Origin: Streptosporangium roseum DSM 43021
GTDB lineage: Bacteria > Actinomycetota > Actinomycetes > Streptosporangiales > Streptosporangiaceae
Direction of reading: 5' to 3'
Length of the DNA: 64,000 nt
Assembly (NCBI RefSeq): GCF_000024865.1
Contig: NC_013595.1
Span: 5,084,001 to 5,148,000, forward strand
Under the pieces are notes generated by a model, which was not told where the DNA came from, ran no database searches, and was given only the letters and a program-made list of their open reading frames with translations. A program made the position numbers and the translations under genes. Below, piece by piece: positions 25,601 through 35,900 of the stretch; the first letter of the stretch is position 1; every line of letters begins with the position of its first letter.

Positions 25601-26511
25601 CCGTGCGGACCGAACCGATCACCGACGCGTCGGGCAGGCCGATCCCCGTCGCGCGGACCTGGCACTGGGGCCGCTGGCTGGCCGCGGCGGTCGCGCTGGC
25701 GGTCGCGGCCCGGCTGGCCTACCTCATCGTGGCCAACCCGAACCTGGACTGGGGCAAGGTCGCCGAGTACGTGTTCCACGAGCGGATCCTGAGCGGGGTC
25801 TGGGTCACCATCGAGATCTCGGTCCTGGCCACGGCCCTCGGGCTGGTGCTGGGCGTGCTGGTCGCGATCATGCGGCTGGCGCACAACCCGGTGCTGAGCG
25901 GGCTGGCCACGTTCTACATCTGGTTCTTCCGCGGCACGCCGGTGCTGGTGCAGCTCATCTTCTGGTACAACCTGGCGTTCCTGTTCCCCGAGCTGGTGCT
26001 GAAGGTCCCGTTCACCATGATCGGCGTCAAGTGGGACACCAACCAGGTGATGACCGGCTTCACCTCGGCCATGCTCGGGCTGGGGCTGAACCTGGCCGCC
26101 TACTTCGCCGAGACCGTGCGCGCCGGGATCCAGGCCGTCGACAAGGGCCAGACCGAGGCGGCGTACGCGCTGGGCATGACCCCGGCCAAGCGGATGCGGG
26201 TCATCGTGCTGCCCCAGGCGCTGCGCATCATCATCCCGCCCACCGGCAACGAGTTCATCTCCATGCTGAAGACCACCTCGCTGGTCTACGTGGTCGCCGG
26301 GCACGACCTGATGACCAACGCCAGCCAGATATACAAGGCGAACAATCTGATCATGGAGCTGCTGATCGTGGCGAGCCTGTGGTACATGCTCATGACCGCC
26401 GTGGCGACCTTCCTGCAGGGCAGGCTGGAGCGCCGCTTCGGCTCCGAGGCCGTACGGCTGGTGCGCGGCGGCGGCCTGGCCGCCAGGATCCTGCCGAAGG
26501 CGGCCGCATGA
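25597..26511 (+). CDS. Polar amino acid ABC importer, permease
   Basis: 304 residues, GTG start overlapping the binding-protein stop. About five to six helices; the HisM/GlnP motifs ISVLATALGLVLG, FFRGTPVLVQL and the EAA loop (EAAYALGMTPAKRMRVIVLPQALR) are all present. The N-terminal 35 residues are cytoplasmic. It would act as a homodimer with the ATPase that follows, whose start overlaps by four bases. Confidence 0.94.
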   Translation: MTVRTEPITDASGRPIPVARTWHWGRWLAAAVALAVAARLAYLIVANPNLDWGKVAEYVFHERILSGVWVTIEISVLATALGLVLGVLVAIMRLAHNPVLSGLATFYIWFFRGTPVLVQLIFWYNLAFLFPELVLKVPFTMIGVKWDTNQVMTGFTSAMLGLGLNLAAYFAETVRAGIQAVDKGQTEAAYALGMTPAKRMRVIVLPQALRIIIPPTGNEFISMLKTTSLVYVVAGHDLMTNASQIYKANNLIMELLIVASLWYMLMTAVATFLQGRLERRFGSEAVRLVRGGGLAARILPKAAA

Positions 26512-27305
26512 ACGCGTCGGCGCAGGTCGTGCAGGCTTCGGGCGTCCGGATGGGCTACGGCGAGGTGCAGGTGCTCAACGGCGTGGACCTCACCGTCGCC
26601 TCCGGCGAGGTGAGCTGCGTCATCGGCCCGTCGGGCTCGGGCAAGTCCACGTTCCTGCGGTGCATCAACGGCCTGGAGCCGGTGCTCGGCGGCAGCCTGC
26701 GGGTGCTCGACCAGGAGGTCGGCCACACCCTGCGCGGCGACAGGTACCACCCCTGGACGCCCAAGGAGTTCGCCGCCTTCCGCAGGAACATCGGCATGGT
26801 GTTCCAGCGCTTCAACCTGTTCGCCCACCACAGCGCGCTGGAGAACGTAGCCTGCGGGCCCGTCCACGTCCTGGGCACCCCGGCGGACCGGGCGCGGGCG
26901 CTGGCCATGGAGCACCTGGAGCGGGTGGGCCTGGCCGACCACGCGCACAAGCGGCCCCACCAGCTCTCCGGCGGCCAGCAGCAGCGGGTGGCCATCGCCA
27001 GGGCGCTGGCGATGAACCCGGCGCTGATGCTGTTCGACGAGCCCACCTCCGCCCTGGACCCGGAGCTGGTCGACGAGGTTCTGGAGGTCATGAAGGGCCT
27101 GGCCGCCGAGGGGATGACGATGGTCGTGGTGACCCACGAGATCGCCTTCGCCAGGGAGGTCGGCGACTGGCTGACCTTCTTCGCCGACGGCGTGGTCGTC
27201 GAGCGGGGCCGGCCCCGCGAACTCCTGGCCAACCCGGGCCACGAACGGACCAGGGCCTTCCTTTCCAGCGTGCTCCACCCGAAGGAGCGCCAGGAGCCCC
27301 GGTAG
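26508..27305 (+). CDS. Polar amino acid ABC importer, ATPase
   Basis: 265 residues. Walker A GPSGSGKST (residues 40-48), Q-loop region MVFQRFNLF, signature LSGGQQQR, Walker B LMLFDEPTSALD and switch VVVTHE. A 15-residue insertion between Walker A and the Q-loop (TLRGDRYHPWTPKEF) is usual for this GlnQ/HisP-like group. Completes the importer; with the YtcJ-like hydrolase it forms the likely LysR-controlled operon. Confidence 0.95.
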   Translation: MNASAQVVQASGVRMGYGEVQVLNGVDLTVASGEVSCVIGPSGSGKSTFLRCINGLEPVLGGSLRVLDQEVGHTLRGDRYHPWTPKEFAAFRRNIGMVFQRFNLFAHHSALENVACGPVHVLGTPADRARALAMEHLERVGLADHAHKRPHQLSGGQQQRVAIARALAMNPALMLFDEPTSALDPELVDEVLEVMKGLAAEGMTMVVVTHEIAFAREVGDWLTFFADGVVVERGRPRELLANPGHERTRAFLSSVLHPKERQEPR

Positions 27306-27417
27306 CGCTCCGTCAGGTGGCCGGGGCGGTGGGGCGCGGATGCCGGCGATGCCGTTGCCGGCCGTGCGGCTCTCTATCCTGGCGAGGACGAGTCGTCACC
27401 GGATGGAGGGGGGCCGA

Positions 27418-28023
27418 GTGATCCGCGTTCTGCTGGCCGAGGACATGAGCATGCTGCGGGAGGCGCTGGCCGCCCTGCTGGCATTGGAGGACGACATCGA
27501 GATCGTCGCCGAGGTCGGGAGCGGTGACGTGATCGTGCCGACGGCTCTGCGCACCCGTCCCGACGTGGCCGTGATCGACATCGAGCTGCCCGGCATGGAC
27601 GGGCTCAGCGCGGCCGCCGAGCTGCACGAACGGCTGCCGGAGTGCCGGGCGCTGATCCTCACCGGCGTCGGGCGGCCCGGCAGCCTGCGCCGGGCGATGT
27701 CCTCGCACGTGGCGGGGTTCATGGTCAAGGACTCCCGGCCGAAGGAGCTGATCGAGGCCATCCGCACCGTCGCCGGGGGCGGCCGGGTGGTGGATCCCCA
27801 GCTCGCCTTCGCGGCCCTCAACGTCCAGGGCAGCCCGCTGACCGAGCGTGAGTCCGAGGTGCTCCGCCTCACCGCCTCCGGTGCCGAGCCGCCGGAGATC
27901 GCGGCGCGGATCGGCCTGTCGTACGGGACGGTGCGCAACTATCTGGCCTCCTCCGTCACCAAGCTCAACGCGCGCAACCGGGTGGACGCCATCCGGATCG
28001 CCACCGAGGCCGGCTGGATCTGA
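27418..28023 (+). CDS. Orphan NarL/DesR-type response regulator
   Basis: 201 residues from GTG at 27418; GGAGG at 27405 fits this start better than the in-frame ATG at 27403. Receiver with LAEDMSM, phosphoacceptor Asp in VAVIDIELPGMDG and Lys in FMVKDS; LuxR helix-turn-helix LTERESEVLRLTASGAEPPE. The closest pattern is DesR/YvfU. No kinase is next to it; the two kinases in the window are elsewhere, so its partner is unknown. Confidence 0.9.
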   Translation: MIRVLLAEDMSMLREALAALLALEDDIEIVAEVGSGDVIVPTALRTRPDVAVIDIELPGMDGLSAAAELHERLPECRALILTGVGRPGSLRRAMSSHVAGFMVKDSRPKELIEAIRTVAGGGRVVDPQLAFAALNVQGSPLTERESEVLRLTASGAEPPEIAARIGLSYGTVRNYLASSVTKLNARNRVDAIRIATEAGWI

Positions 28024-28308
28024 GGCGTCCCACGGCGGTCGCCACCGGTCCGGCCAGGTAGACCCGCGCCGGGCCCGGAGACCAGCCGGCGTCACGGAGC
28101 CGGTGCATGCGCGACCCCCTGTCCAGGCGTCCCGGAAGGACATGGGTACGCCGCGGATCTCGGATGTGCGATCTGCATGTCCATCGCACACGGAGCGCAT
28201 CCGGGAGACCTGCGAACACCATCGGAAACGGTGCGGGAGGCACTACCCGCACAACCGTGCCCGTTGCGAAGCTTGTGCGGGTCGGGGCCACGTGAAGTGG
28301 CTCAACCA

Positions 28309-29484
28309 ATGAATGGATCATCTGTGAGCTTTGACGAGAAGAAGATCGAACCGTTCCGCGTCGAGATTCCGCAGGCCGACCTGGACGACCTGGCGGACCG
28401 GCTGGCCCGTACCCGGTCCGCCGAGGAACTGCCCGAGTCCGAGGTGACCGACGGGGTGCAGCGGGGCCCGGTACAGCCCGGCTGGGAGTACGGCGTGCCC
28501 GCGTCGTTCGTGCGGGATCTGGTGGCGCGGTGGCGCAGCTCCTACGACTGGCGGGCATGGGAGGCCAAGATCAATGCCTTCCCGCAGTTCACCACCGAGA
28601 TCGATGGGCAGCTCATCCACTTCCTCCACGTCAGGTCCCCCGAGCCGGACGCCACGCCGCTGATCCTCACCCACGGCTGGCCCAACACCTTCGTGGAGTA
28701 CCTGGGCCTGATCGGCCCGCTCACCGACCCCGTCGCGCACGGCGGCGACCCCGCCGACGCCTTCCACGTGGTCATCCCGTCCCTGCCGGGCTTCGGATTC
28801 TCCGGCCACACCCGGAGCAAGGGCTGGAACGCGGCCCGCACCGCCGACGCCTGGGCCGAGCTGATGCGCCGCCTGGGCTACGAGCGGTTCGGCGCGCACG
28901 GCAACGACGCCGGCGCGATCGTCAGCCCCCTGCTGGGCCGCCGCCACGGCGACCAGGTCATCGGCGTCCACGTCAACCAGATCTTCTCCTTCCCCTCCGG
29001 CGATCCCGCCGAATTCGAGGGCCTCTCCCCGCAGGACATGGAGTATCTGGGCTTCCTGCAGTCCTTCGTCGAGCACGCCGTCCACGACCGTGCCCAGCAG
29101 GCCCAGCCGCAGACCCTCGCCCACGCCCTGGCCGACTCGCCCGCGGGGCAGCTCGCCTGGATCGGCCAGCTGCTGGGCGGCCTCCCGGACCCCGACCTGA
29201 TCCTCACCAACGCCACGATCTACTGGCTGACCAACACCGCCGCCTCCTCGGCGCGGTTCTACTACGAGAACCACCACGGGGACAAGGACACCGAACCGAC
29301 CACCTTCCCCATGGGCCTGGCCTCCTTCGCCTACGACTTCCGCCCGCTGCGCCGCTTCGCCGAGCGCGACCACGCCAACATCGTGTCGTGGAACGAGTAC
29401 GACCGCGGTAGCCACTGGGCCGCCCATGACGCCCCCGACCTGCTGATCGACGACATCCGGGGGTTCTTCCGCAAGCTCACCTGA
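28309..29484 (+). CDS. Epoxide hydrolase with EHN domain
   Basis: 391 residues from ATG at 28309 (GTG at 28324 possible). The N-terminal EHN domain (about 1-110: FRVEIPQADLDDLADRLARTR, GWEYGVPASFVRDLV) is followed by the alpha/beta fold with LILTHGWPNTFVEY (oxyanion), the nucleophile Asp in HGNDAGAIV, Tyr in the lid region and the C-terminal His in DRGSHWAAH. It converts epoxides to diols, probably in the cytoplasm. It is a paralogue of the gene at 58216, with which it shares the HVRSPEP and LGYERFGAHG segments. A hairpin follows. Confidence 0.92.
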   Translation: MNGSSVSFDEKKIEPFRVEIPQADLDDLADRLARTRSAEELPESEVTDGVQRGPVQPGWEYGVPASFVRDLVARWRSSYDWRAWEAKINAFPQFTTEIDGQLIHFLHVRSPEPDATPLILTHGWPNTFVEYLGLIGPLTDPVAHGGDPADAFHVVIPSLPGFGFSGHTRSKGWNAARTADAWAELMRRLGYERFGAHGNDAGAIVSPLLGRRHGDQVIGVHVNQIFSFPSGDPAEFEGLSPQDMEYLGFLQSFVEHAVHDRAQQAQPQTLAHALADSPAGQLAWIGQLLGGLPDPDLILTNATIYWLTNTAASSARFYYENHHGDKDTEPTTFPMGLASFAYDFRPLRRFAERDHANIVSWNEYDRGSHWAAHDAPDLLIDDIRGFFRKLT

Positions 29485-29492
29485 CGGCCCGG

Positions 29493-29541
29493 CCCGGATC
29501 CCGGCGACGCGACTTCCCGTGGACGACGGCCGGGATCCGGG
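29493..29541 (+). terminator. Hairpin after epoxide hydrolase
   Basis: CCCGGATCCCGGC and its complement GCCGGGATCCGGG, 13-bp perfect arms around a 23-base centre, starting nine bases after the stop. The remainder of the 29485-29808 gap holds an AT-richer stretch at about 29715-29745 that may be the promoter of the next regulator; no gene is seen there. Confidence 0.5.
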
Positions 29542-29808
29542 GCCGGCCTCCACCGGCGCATCCACGCCCACGACCCGCGTCGCGAGACCCCGGCGACCGC
29601 GACGCCATGCGGACTACCAGCGGTATCCATCACGTCACCCCCGTGAACCCGGACGGCAGCACGGTGATCATGAGAGACCGGCCGGTTACGGGAGGGGCGG
29701 TAGTGGCGGCAGGGGCTTACTGTTTGAATTATCCGGATCGTAACGGTTCAGGGCCTAGAGTCCGAGTGGCCGTTGTGGAGCTGGGCCGGATGAGTGGAGG
29801 CGTGCCGG

Positions 29809-32700
29809 ATGGCGATGGACGGCGGTACGGCCGCGGGACGGGTGGTTTCTCCGGTCCTGGTGGGGCGTGAGGCCCAGTTACGGCGTCTGGTGACCGCGGT
29901 GAGCCGTCCGCCCGCCGTGGCGGTCCTGGAAGGGGAAGCAGGCATCGGCAAGACCCGGCTGGTGGCGGAGATGGCGGCCCACCCCGATATGGCGGGGCGC
30001 CTGCTCCTCGGCGGGGGTGCCCGGCGGATCCGGGAGCCGTTCCCCCTGGGGCCGCTGGTGGAGGCGCTGCGCGGCACGGGTGAACTGCTGGCGCGGGCCG
30101 AGCTGTCGCCGGTCACGGGTGCCCTGCGGGGGTTGCTGCCGGAGCTGGCGGGGGTGCTGCCGCCTGCTCTGGAACCGCTGGACGACCGGGCGGCCGAACG
30201 ACACCGGCTGTTCCGCGGTCTCGCGGAGGTGCTGAGCGCGCTGGGACCGCTGGTGCTGGTGATGGAGGACCTGCACTGGGCGGACGAGCAGACGGTCGAG
30301 TTCCTCGCCTACCTGCTGTCGGCCCTGCCGGCCCGGATGTCGGTGGTGCTCGTCTACCGGGGTGAGGAGGTCGGAGCCGGGATCCGGGAGGCGACGGGCC
30401 GGCTCGCGGACTCGGTCTTCCACGACCATGTCGTGCTGGAGCCCCTGGACGCCGAACAGACCGGCGTGCTCGCGGCTTCGATCCTGGACGCGGAGGACGT
30501 CACCCCCGACTTCGGGGCGCACCTGCATGAGCTGTCGTCGGGCCTGCCGCTGGCGGTGCAGGAACTGCTGGCGTTGCTGCGGGAACGAGGTGCGCTGATC
30601 CAGCTGCGCAGCGGGCGATGGGCGCGGAAGGCGCTGGCGGAGCTGGATGTGCCGCCGGGGGTCCGTGACTCGGTGCGCGAGCGGGTGGGCCGGCTGTCCG
30701 CGGCGGCGCGCGGGGTGGCCGAGGCGGCGGCGGTGCTGCAGGTGCCGGCGCGGGTGGCGGTGCTGGCCCAGGTGAGCGGGCTGTCCCGGGCCGAGACCGT
30801 GGCCGGGCTGGACGAGCTGCTGGTCTCGGGGCTGCTGGCCGAGCAGGACGGGACGGTGGCCTTCCGGCATGTGCTCGCCGCGCAGGCGGTGTACGGGGGG
30901 ATCCCCCTGGGGCGGCGGCAGGACCTGCACGCCCGGGCGGCGGCCGCCGTACGCACGGTGGAGCCGGTGCCACTGGGGCAGGAGGCTCACCATCTGCGCC
31001 ATGCCGGTCTGCTGCGGGAATGGGTGGACGCCGCGGATCAGGCCGCCGGCCAGGCGTCGGAGCTGGGCGACGACGCCGAGGCCGTGCGGATTCTGGAGGA
31101 CGTGCTGCGGAACGCGCCGCTGGAGCCCGAACGCCGGGGGCACCTGGCGGTGCGGCTGGGCTGGGCCGCCGGCCAGGTGCTGCGTCCCCCGGAGGTGATC
31201 GACCTGCTGTCGGAGGCTCTGGAGTCCGAGCAGCCGGGGCCGTTGCGCGGGCAGCTGCACTTCCTGATCAGCCTGCTGCAGGAGAGGCTCGGCGACGACC
31301 CCGGGGCGCAGCGGCGCGCTCTCACGGCAGCGGTCGACGACCTCGGCGACCAGCCCGAACTCGCGGCGTGGGTGATGGCGGCGCTCGGGAGGCCGATGGA
31401 CGCGGCTGTGACGCTGGCCGAGCACACCATGTGGCTGGACCGGGCCCTGGAGGTGGTGCCCTCCATAGGCGATCCGGTGGAGGAGATCTTCGTGCTCGGC
31501 AAGATCGCGGCCTCGCTGAGCGGATTCGGTGATCCGCGCTGGGCCGCGCTGACCGACGGTATCCGCCGGCGGACCGGCGGCCGGCCGCGGCATCGCCAGG
31601 AGGTGAACGCCTACCGGTCCATCGCGGAGAACGTGTGTTGCGCCGGGCATTTCGAGCTCGCCGACCAGCTGCTGGCCGCCGCGTCGCAGGGGGCGGCCGG
31701 TGAGGAATCCTCCCGGGAACCACTGGCCCGGTGCCGGTTGGTCTCGCTGCTGCTGGCGTACTGCCGGGGCACATGGGACGGGCTGGACCAGGAGACCGCG
31801 CTGCTTCTCGACGAGTACGGCGGGCGCCCGTCCGACCGGATCACCGCCGAGACGGTCGCGGCCTGCCTGGCGCTCACGCACGGCGACCTCGACACCGCCC
31901 GCCGCGAACTCCACGACGTCGTCCAGCGCACCCTGGCTCTGGGCGGCTACGAACTGCTCCCCCTGTCCATGACCGGATTTCTCCGGCTGTCCACCGCACG
32001 CGGCGAGGCCGAGGCGGCGCTCGCGGTGACCGGCGCGGCGGTCACCGTATGGGAGACCAAGGGGCTCTGGCCGCTGGCGGTACGGGCGGTGCCCGCGCTG
32101 GCCGAGGCGATGGCCGGCATCGGCGGGCACGACGAGGCCGCCGACCTGATCGCCCGGCTCTCCGTGCTGCTCGACGGCCTGGACGCTCCGATGGCTCCGG
32201 CCGCGCTGGCGCACGCGCGCGGGCACCTGGAGGCCGGCCGTACGGCCGCCGCCGAACAGTTCCTGGCGGCCGCGTCCGCCTACGACCGGCTGGGAGCCCC
32301 GTACGAGGCGGCCCAGGCCCGTGAACAGGCGGCCGGCTGCCTCTTCGCCGCCGCGGACCCGCGGGCCGAGGAACCGCTACGCGCGGCGATCACGACATTT
32401 CAGACGTTGGGCGCCCGATGGGATCTGGACCGCGCCGCGCAGCTGGCCCGCAAGTACGGGGTGGCGGTGAAGGGGCGATACCCCGGTGGCCCGCAGGGAT
32501 ACGGCGGCGGGCTGTCTCCCCGGGAGCGGGAGATCGCCGAAATGGCCGCCGCCGGGCTGACCAACCGGGAGATCGGCCAGCAGCTTTTCGTGTCCCCCCG
32601 AACGGTGGAGAAGCATCTCGGCGCCGTGCTGCGCAAGCTCGGGCTCCGCTCTCGCGCCGCCCTCGGGATGCACCTGGGCGTCGACCGCGACGGTCTCTGA
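29809..32700 (+). CDS. Large ATP-binding LuxR-family regulator (LAL/MalT-like)
   Basis: 963 residues from ATG at 29809, with GGAGG seven bases upstream. N-terminal AAA-type ATPase: VLVGREAQLRRL, Walker A GEAGIGKTR, Walker B VLVMEDLHWAD. The middle 500 residues are helical repeats of TPR type, and the C terminus has a LuxR helix-turn-helix (LSPREREIAEMAAAGLTNREIG, SPRTVEKHL). LAL regulators act as ATP-dependent activators of nearby genes. The next genes in the same direction encode a small acidic peptide and a secreted subtilase, so control of those is a fair guess. Confidence 0.93.
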   Translation: MAMDGGTAAGRVVSPVLVGREAQLRRLVTAVSRPPAVAVLEGEAGIGKTRLVAEMAAHPDMAGRLLLGGGARRIREPFPLGPLVEALRGTGELLARAELSPVTGALRGLLPELAGVLPPALEPLDDRAAERHRLFRGLAEVLSALGPLVLVMEDLHWADEQTVEFLAYLLSALPARMSVVLVYRGEEVGAGIREATGRLADSVFHDHVVLEPLDAEQTGVLAASILDAEDVTPDFGAHLHELSSGLPLAVQELLALLRERGALIQLRSGRWARKALAELDVPPGVRDSVRERVGRLSAAARGVAEAAAVLQVPARVAVLAQVSGLSRAETVAGLDELLVSGLLAEQDGTVAFRHVLAAQAVYGGIPLGRRQDLHARAAAAVRTVEPVPLGQEAHHLRHAGLLREWVDAADQAAGQASELGDDAEAVRILEDVLRNAPLEPERRGHLAVRLGWAAGQVLRPPEVIDLLSEALESEQPGPLRGQLHFLISLLQERLGDDPGAQRRALTAAVDDLGDQPELAAWVMAALGRPMDAAVTLAEHTMWLDRALEVVPSIGDPVEEIFVLGKIAASLSGFGDPRWAALTDGIRRRTGGRPRHRQEVNAYRSIAENVCCAGHFELADQLLAAASQGAAGEESSREPLARCRLVSLLLAYCRGTWDGLDQETALLLDEYGGRPSDRITAETVAACLALTHGDLDTARRELHDVVQRTLALGGYELLPLSMTGFLRLSTARGEAEAALAVTGAAVTVWETKGLWPLAVRAVPALAEAMAGIGGHDEAADLIARLSVLLDGLDAPMAPAALAHARGHLEAGRTAAAEQFLAAASAYDRLGAPYEAAQAREQAAGCLFAAADPRAEEPLRAAITTFQTLGARWDLDRAAQLARKYGVAVKGRYPGGPQGYGGGLSPREREIAEMAAAGLTNREIGQQLFVSPRTVEKHLGAVLRKLGLRSRAALGMHLGVDRDGL

Positions 32701-32742
32701 ACCGTCCCGCACGTGTACCCCCGTAGTACCCCACCCGGTTAC

Positions 32743-32762
32743 GGCCCTCCGAATGGGGGGCC
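32743..32762. terminator. Short hairpin after the LAL regulator gene
   Basis: GGCCCTCC-GAAT-GGGGGGCC, an 8-bp stem containing one T-G wobble, 43 bases after the regulator stop. No T tract. It could also lie in the 5' leader of the following peptide gene. Confidence 0.35.
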
Positions 32763-32804
32763 CTACCCATGGTCCCGGCGTGCCGCGCAGGCGACGCTAA
32801 CGGC

Positions 32805-32957
32805 ATGTCCGAAACCGACTCCACGGATGGCCGCCTGGCCGACGCCGCCCCGGAGGCCGACGCAGACCAGGAAGGGCGGGTGTCTCCCGCCGCCCCGCCG
32901 GGTGAGGCGGCCGCCGAGTTCCTCGACGACACCCCCGAGGGGTTCGAGCCCCTCTGA
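32805..32957 (+). CDS. Small acidic peptide of unknown function
   Basis: 50 codons from ATG at 32805 (MSETDSTDGRLADAAPE), ending EFLDDTPEGFEPL. Very rich in Asp, Glu, Ala and Pro, no Cys, no membrane helix. It lies 41 bases before the subtilase start and could be on the same transcript. It is not a family I recognise. Options are a small regulatory or inhibitor-like partner of the protease, a modified-peptide precursor, or a chance frame; acidic composition and position favour a real gene. Confidence 0.45.
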   Translation: MSETDSTDGRLADAAPEADADQEGRVSPAAPPGEAAAEFLDDTPEGFEPL

Positions 32958-32998
32958 CCTCTCCCCCCACCCCCCAGCTCCCGAAAGGGCAGTTCCGC

Positions 32999-35900
32999 AT
33001 GTCTGCACACAGAGCCCCTGACCAGCCCCCGCCGGGCGGCGACCCCGGCCCTCCCCCTGCCCGGACCGGCACGAGACGGAAGGTGACGCGCGGAGGATCG
33101 CTCCTGGCGGCCTCGGCCATGGTGCTGGGCACCCTGGTGGCGCCGGGCACGGCCGCCTTCGCCCAGAAACAGGAGCCCGCCCCCGCCGCCCCGGCGACGG
33201 GACCGGTCACCGGCCCGATCGCGCTGACCGGACTGGGCCAGGGTGACCGCACGGTCACCCTGATCACCGGGGACAAGGTGAGGTTGAGCGACGCCGGCGG
33301 CGGCAAGTACGCCGTGCGCCCCGAGGCGAGCGTCCGCCCCGACGGCACCAGCGCCCAGCTGTCCACGCTGGCCACCCCGAAGGGCGTGTACGTCACCCCC
33401 AGCGACGCCGTGCCCGCCATCAACGCCGGCCGCCTGGACCGGGAGCTGTTCAACGTCACCTACCTGGCCGAGAACGGCTACACCGACGACAAGACCAAGC
33501 AGCTGCCCGTCATCGTGCAGTACCCGCGTCAGCACACGGACAAGGCCGTCGCCTCGGCCGCCAAGGCCATCCCGGCCAGCGAGCCCGTGCTCACCCTGGA
33601 GAGCGTCAACGCCTCGGCGCTCCAGGTCACCAAGGCCGAGGCGGGCACGTTCTGGAACGCGGTGCGGGCCGTACCGGACAAGAAGAGCGCGAACGGGATC
33701 GCCGGGCCGGCCAACGTGCCGGACACGCTGCGCGGCGACATCGCCAAGGTGTGGCTGGACGGCAAGGTGAAGGCCGACCTCGCCGAGAGCGTCCCGATGA
33801 TCGGCGCGCCGCAGGCGTGGGCCGGCGGCCACGACGGCGCCGGCGTGAAGGTCGCTGTCCTGGACACCGGCGTCGACGCCAAGCACCCCGACCTGGCCGA
33901 CAGGATCGTCGACAGCAGGTCCTTCATCCCCGGCCAGGAGGTGCAGGACGGCCACGGCCACGGCACCCACGTCGCCTCCACCATCGCCGGCTCCGGCGCG
34001 GCGGGGGGCGGCAAGCACAAGGGCGTCGCGCCCGGCGCCCAGCTGATCGTCGGCAAGGTGCTGGCCAACGAGGGCTCCGGCAGCGACTCCCAGATCATCG
34101 AGGGCATGGAGTGGGCTGCGGCCTCCGGCGCCAAGGTGATCAGCATGAGCCTCGGCGGCGGCGCCTCCGACGGGACCGACCCGATGAGCCAGGCGGTCAA
34201 CGTGCTCAGCGCCTCCACCGGCGCGCTGTTCGTGATCGCCGCGGGCAACGCCGGCGCGTCGGGCGCCGAGACCGTCGCCACCCCCGGCACGGCCGACGCC
34301 GCGCTGACCGTGGCCGCCGTCGACAAGAGCGACGCGTGGGCCACTTTCTCCAGCCAGGGACCGCGTGTCGGCGGTGGCCTCAAGCCGGACATCGCCGCTC
34401 CTGGCGTGGCCATCGCCGCTGCGCGCGCCGCCGGCACGACCATGGGCACCCCGCTCGACGAGCACTACACGGCCGCGAACGGCACCTCGATGGCCACCCC
34501 GCACGTCGCCGGCGCCGCCGCCATCATGACGCAGCAGCACCCGGACTGGACGGGCCCGCAGATCAAGGCCGCGCTCATGTCGACCGCCAAGGACGACGCG
34601 CTCAGCGTGTACAAGCAGGGCGCCGGCCGGGTCGACGTGGCCAGGGCCTACACCCAGCAGGTCTTCGCCGTCACCACCGGGGCCGACTTCGGCGCCGTCG
34701 AGAGCGACGCCGCCCCCGTGACCCGGGAGCTGACCTACACCAACCTGGGCGGCCGGCCGGTCACCCTGACCCTGACCCCCGGCCTGCGCAAGTCGGACGG
34801 CAGCGCGGTCGAGGGCGGGCTGAGCATCGCCGAGACGACGCTCACCGTGCCGGCCGGAGGCACCGCGACCACCACCGCCACCGTCGACCCCAAGACCCTG
34901 GCCGACCTGGACAACTACACCGGCGCCGTCACCGCGACCGCCGACGGCGTCCAGCTGCGCATCCCCGTAGGCGTGGTGCGTGAGGTGCCCAAGGCCACGC
35001 TCACCATCCACACCCTGGGCCGCGACGGCAAGCCGCGCAGTCCTTTGGCCCAGGACACCATCGACGTGTCCGGCGACAAGGGCGTCCTCGGCGGTGTCGC
35101 CCTGACCGCCGAAGGGACCACGGTCACCCGCGTCCCGCAGGGTGTCATCAGCGTGACGCAGGTGCTGAGCTGGGTCGGCGACGACGAAAGGGGCAACCTG
35201 GCGTTCCTGTCCGTGCCCGAGCTCACCGTCACCGGGGACACCGAGATCACGCTCGACGCCCGCAAGCTGACCGAGATCCGATTCACCACCCCGCAGCCGG
35301 CCGAACCGTTGAGCAACGTCCCCTACCTGGCGTATCAGCGGACCGTGAGCAACGGCACCCCCTACATGGGATTCACGTGGCCCGACCGCACCTGGTCCCG
35401 GCTGTGGGCCCTGCCCACGGAGAAGGTCACCAAGGGCGCCTTCCGCTTCCACACCCGCTTCACTCTCGGCAGGCCTGAGGTCGAAATGAGCATACGCGGG
35501 CGGGGCGGGCTCACCCTGCACCCGGTCTCCGCGCTGCACGGCATCAACACCTACGGCGTGCACGAGCAGTACGACGGCTTCCCCGACTTCCGGCCGTTCA
35601 CCGGCACCCGCGACCTGGAGGTCGTCGACGTCGGCGAGGGCAGGCCCGAGGACATCGCGGGCCGCGACCTGCGCGGCAAGCTCGTCCTGATGGAAGCGCC
35701 GATGTCAGAGGGTTTGTCCGGCCCCATGTGCGGAGTCCAGATCGAGCGGATCGGCCCGATCCGCGACGCCGGCGCGGCCGCGATCGCGTACTTCCCGCAG
35801 CCCGGGACCGGTTGCGCGATCCCGCTGAGCATCACGCAGATCCCGTTCACCGGAGAGGCCAAGCCCATCGGCGTCCCCACCGTGTCCCTGCCCTCCCGTG

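Noticed and set aside
29590..29740. Frame with MRTTSGIHHVTPVNPDGSTV before the LAL regulator
   Set aside because: No ribosome site, no family, and it crosses the likely promoter.
32390..35563. A 1057-codon open frame antisense to the subtilase, rich in Gly, Ala, Val and His
   Set aside because: It is the complement of a gene with complete catalytic motifs; GC-rich codon bias keeps antisense frames open. No family is visible.
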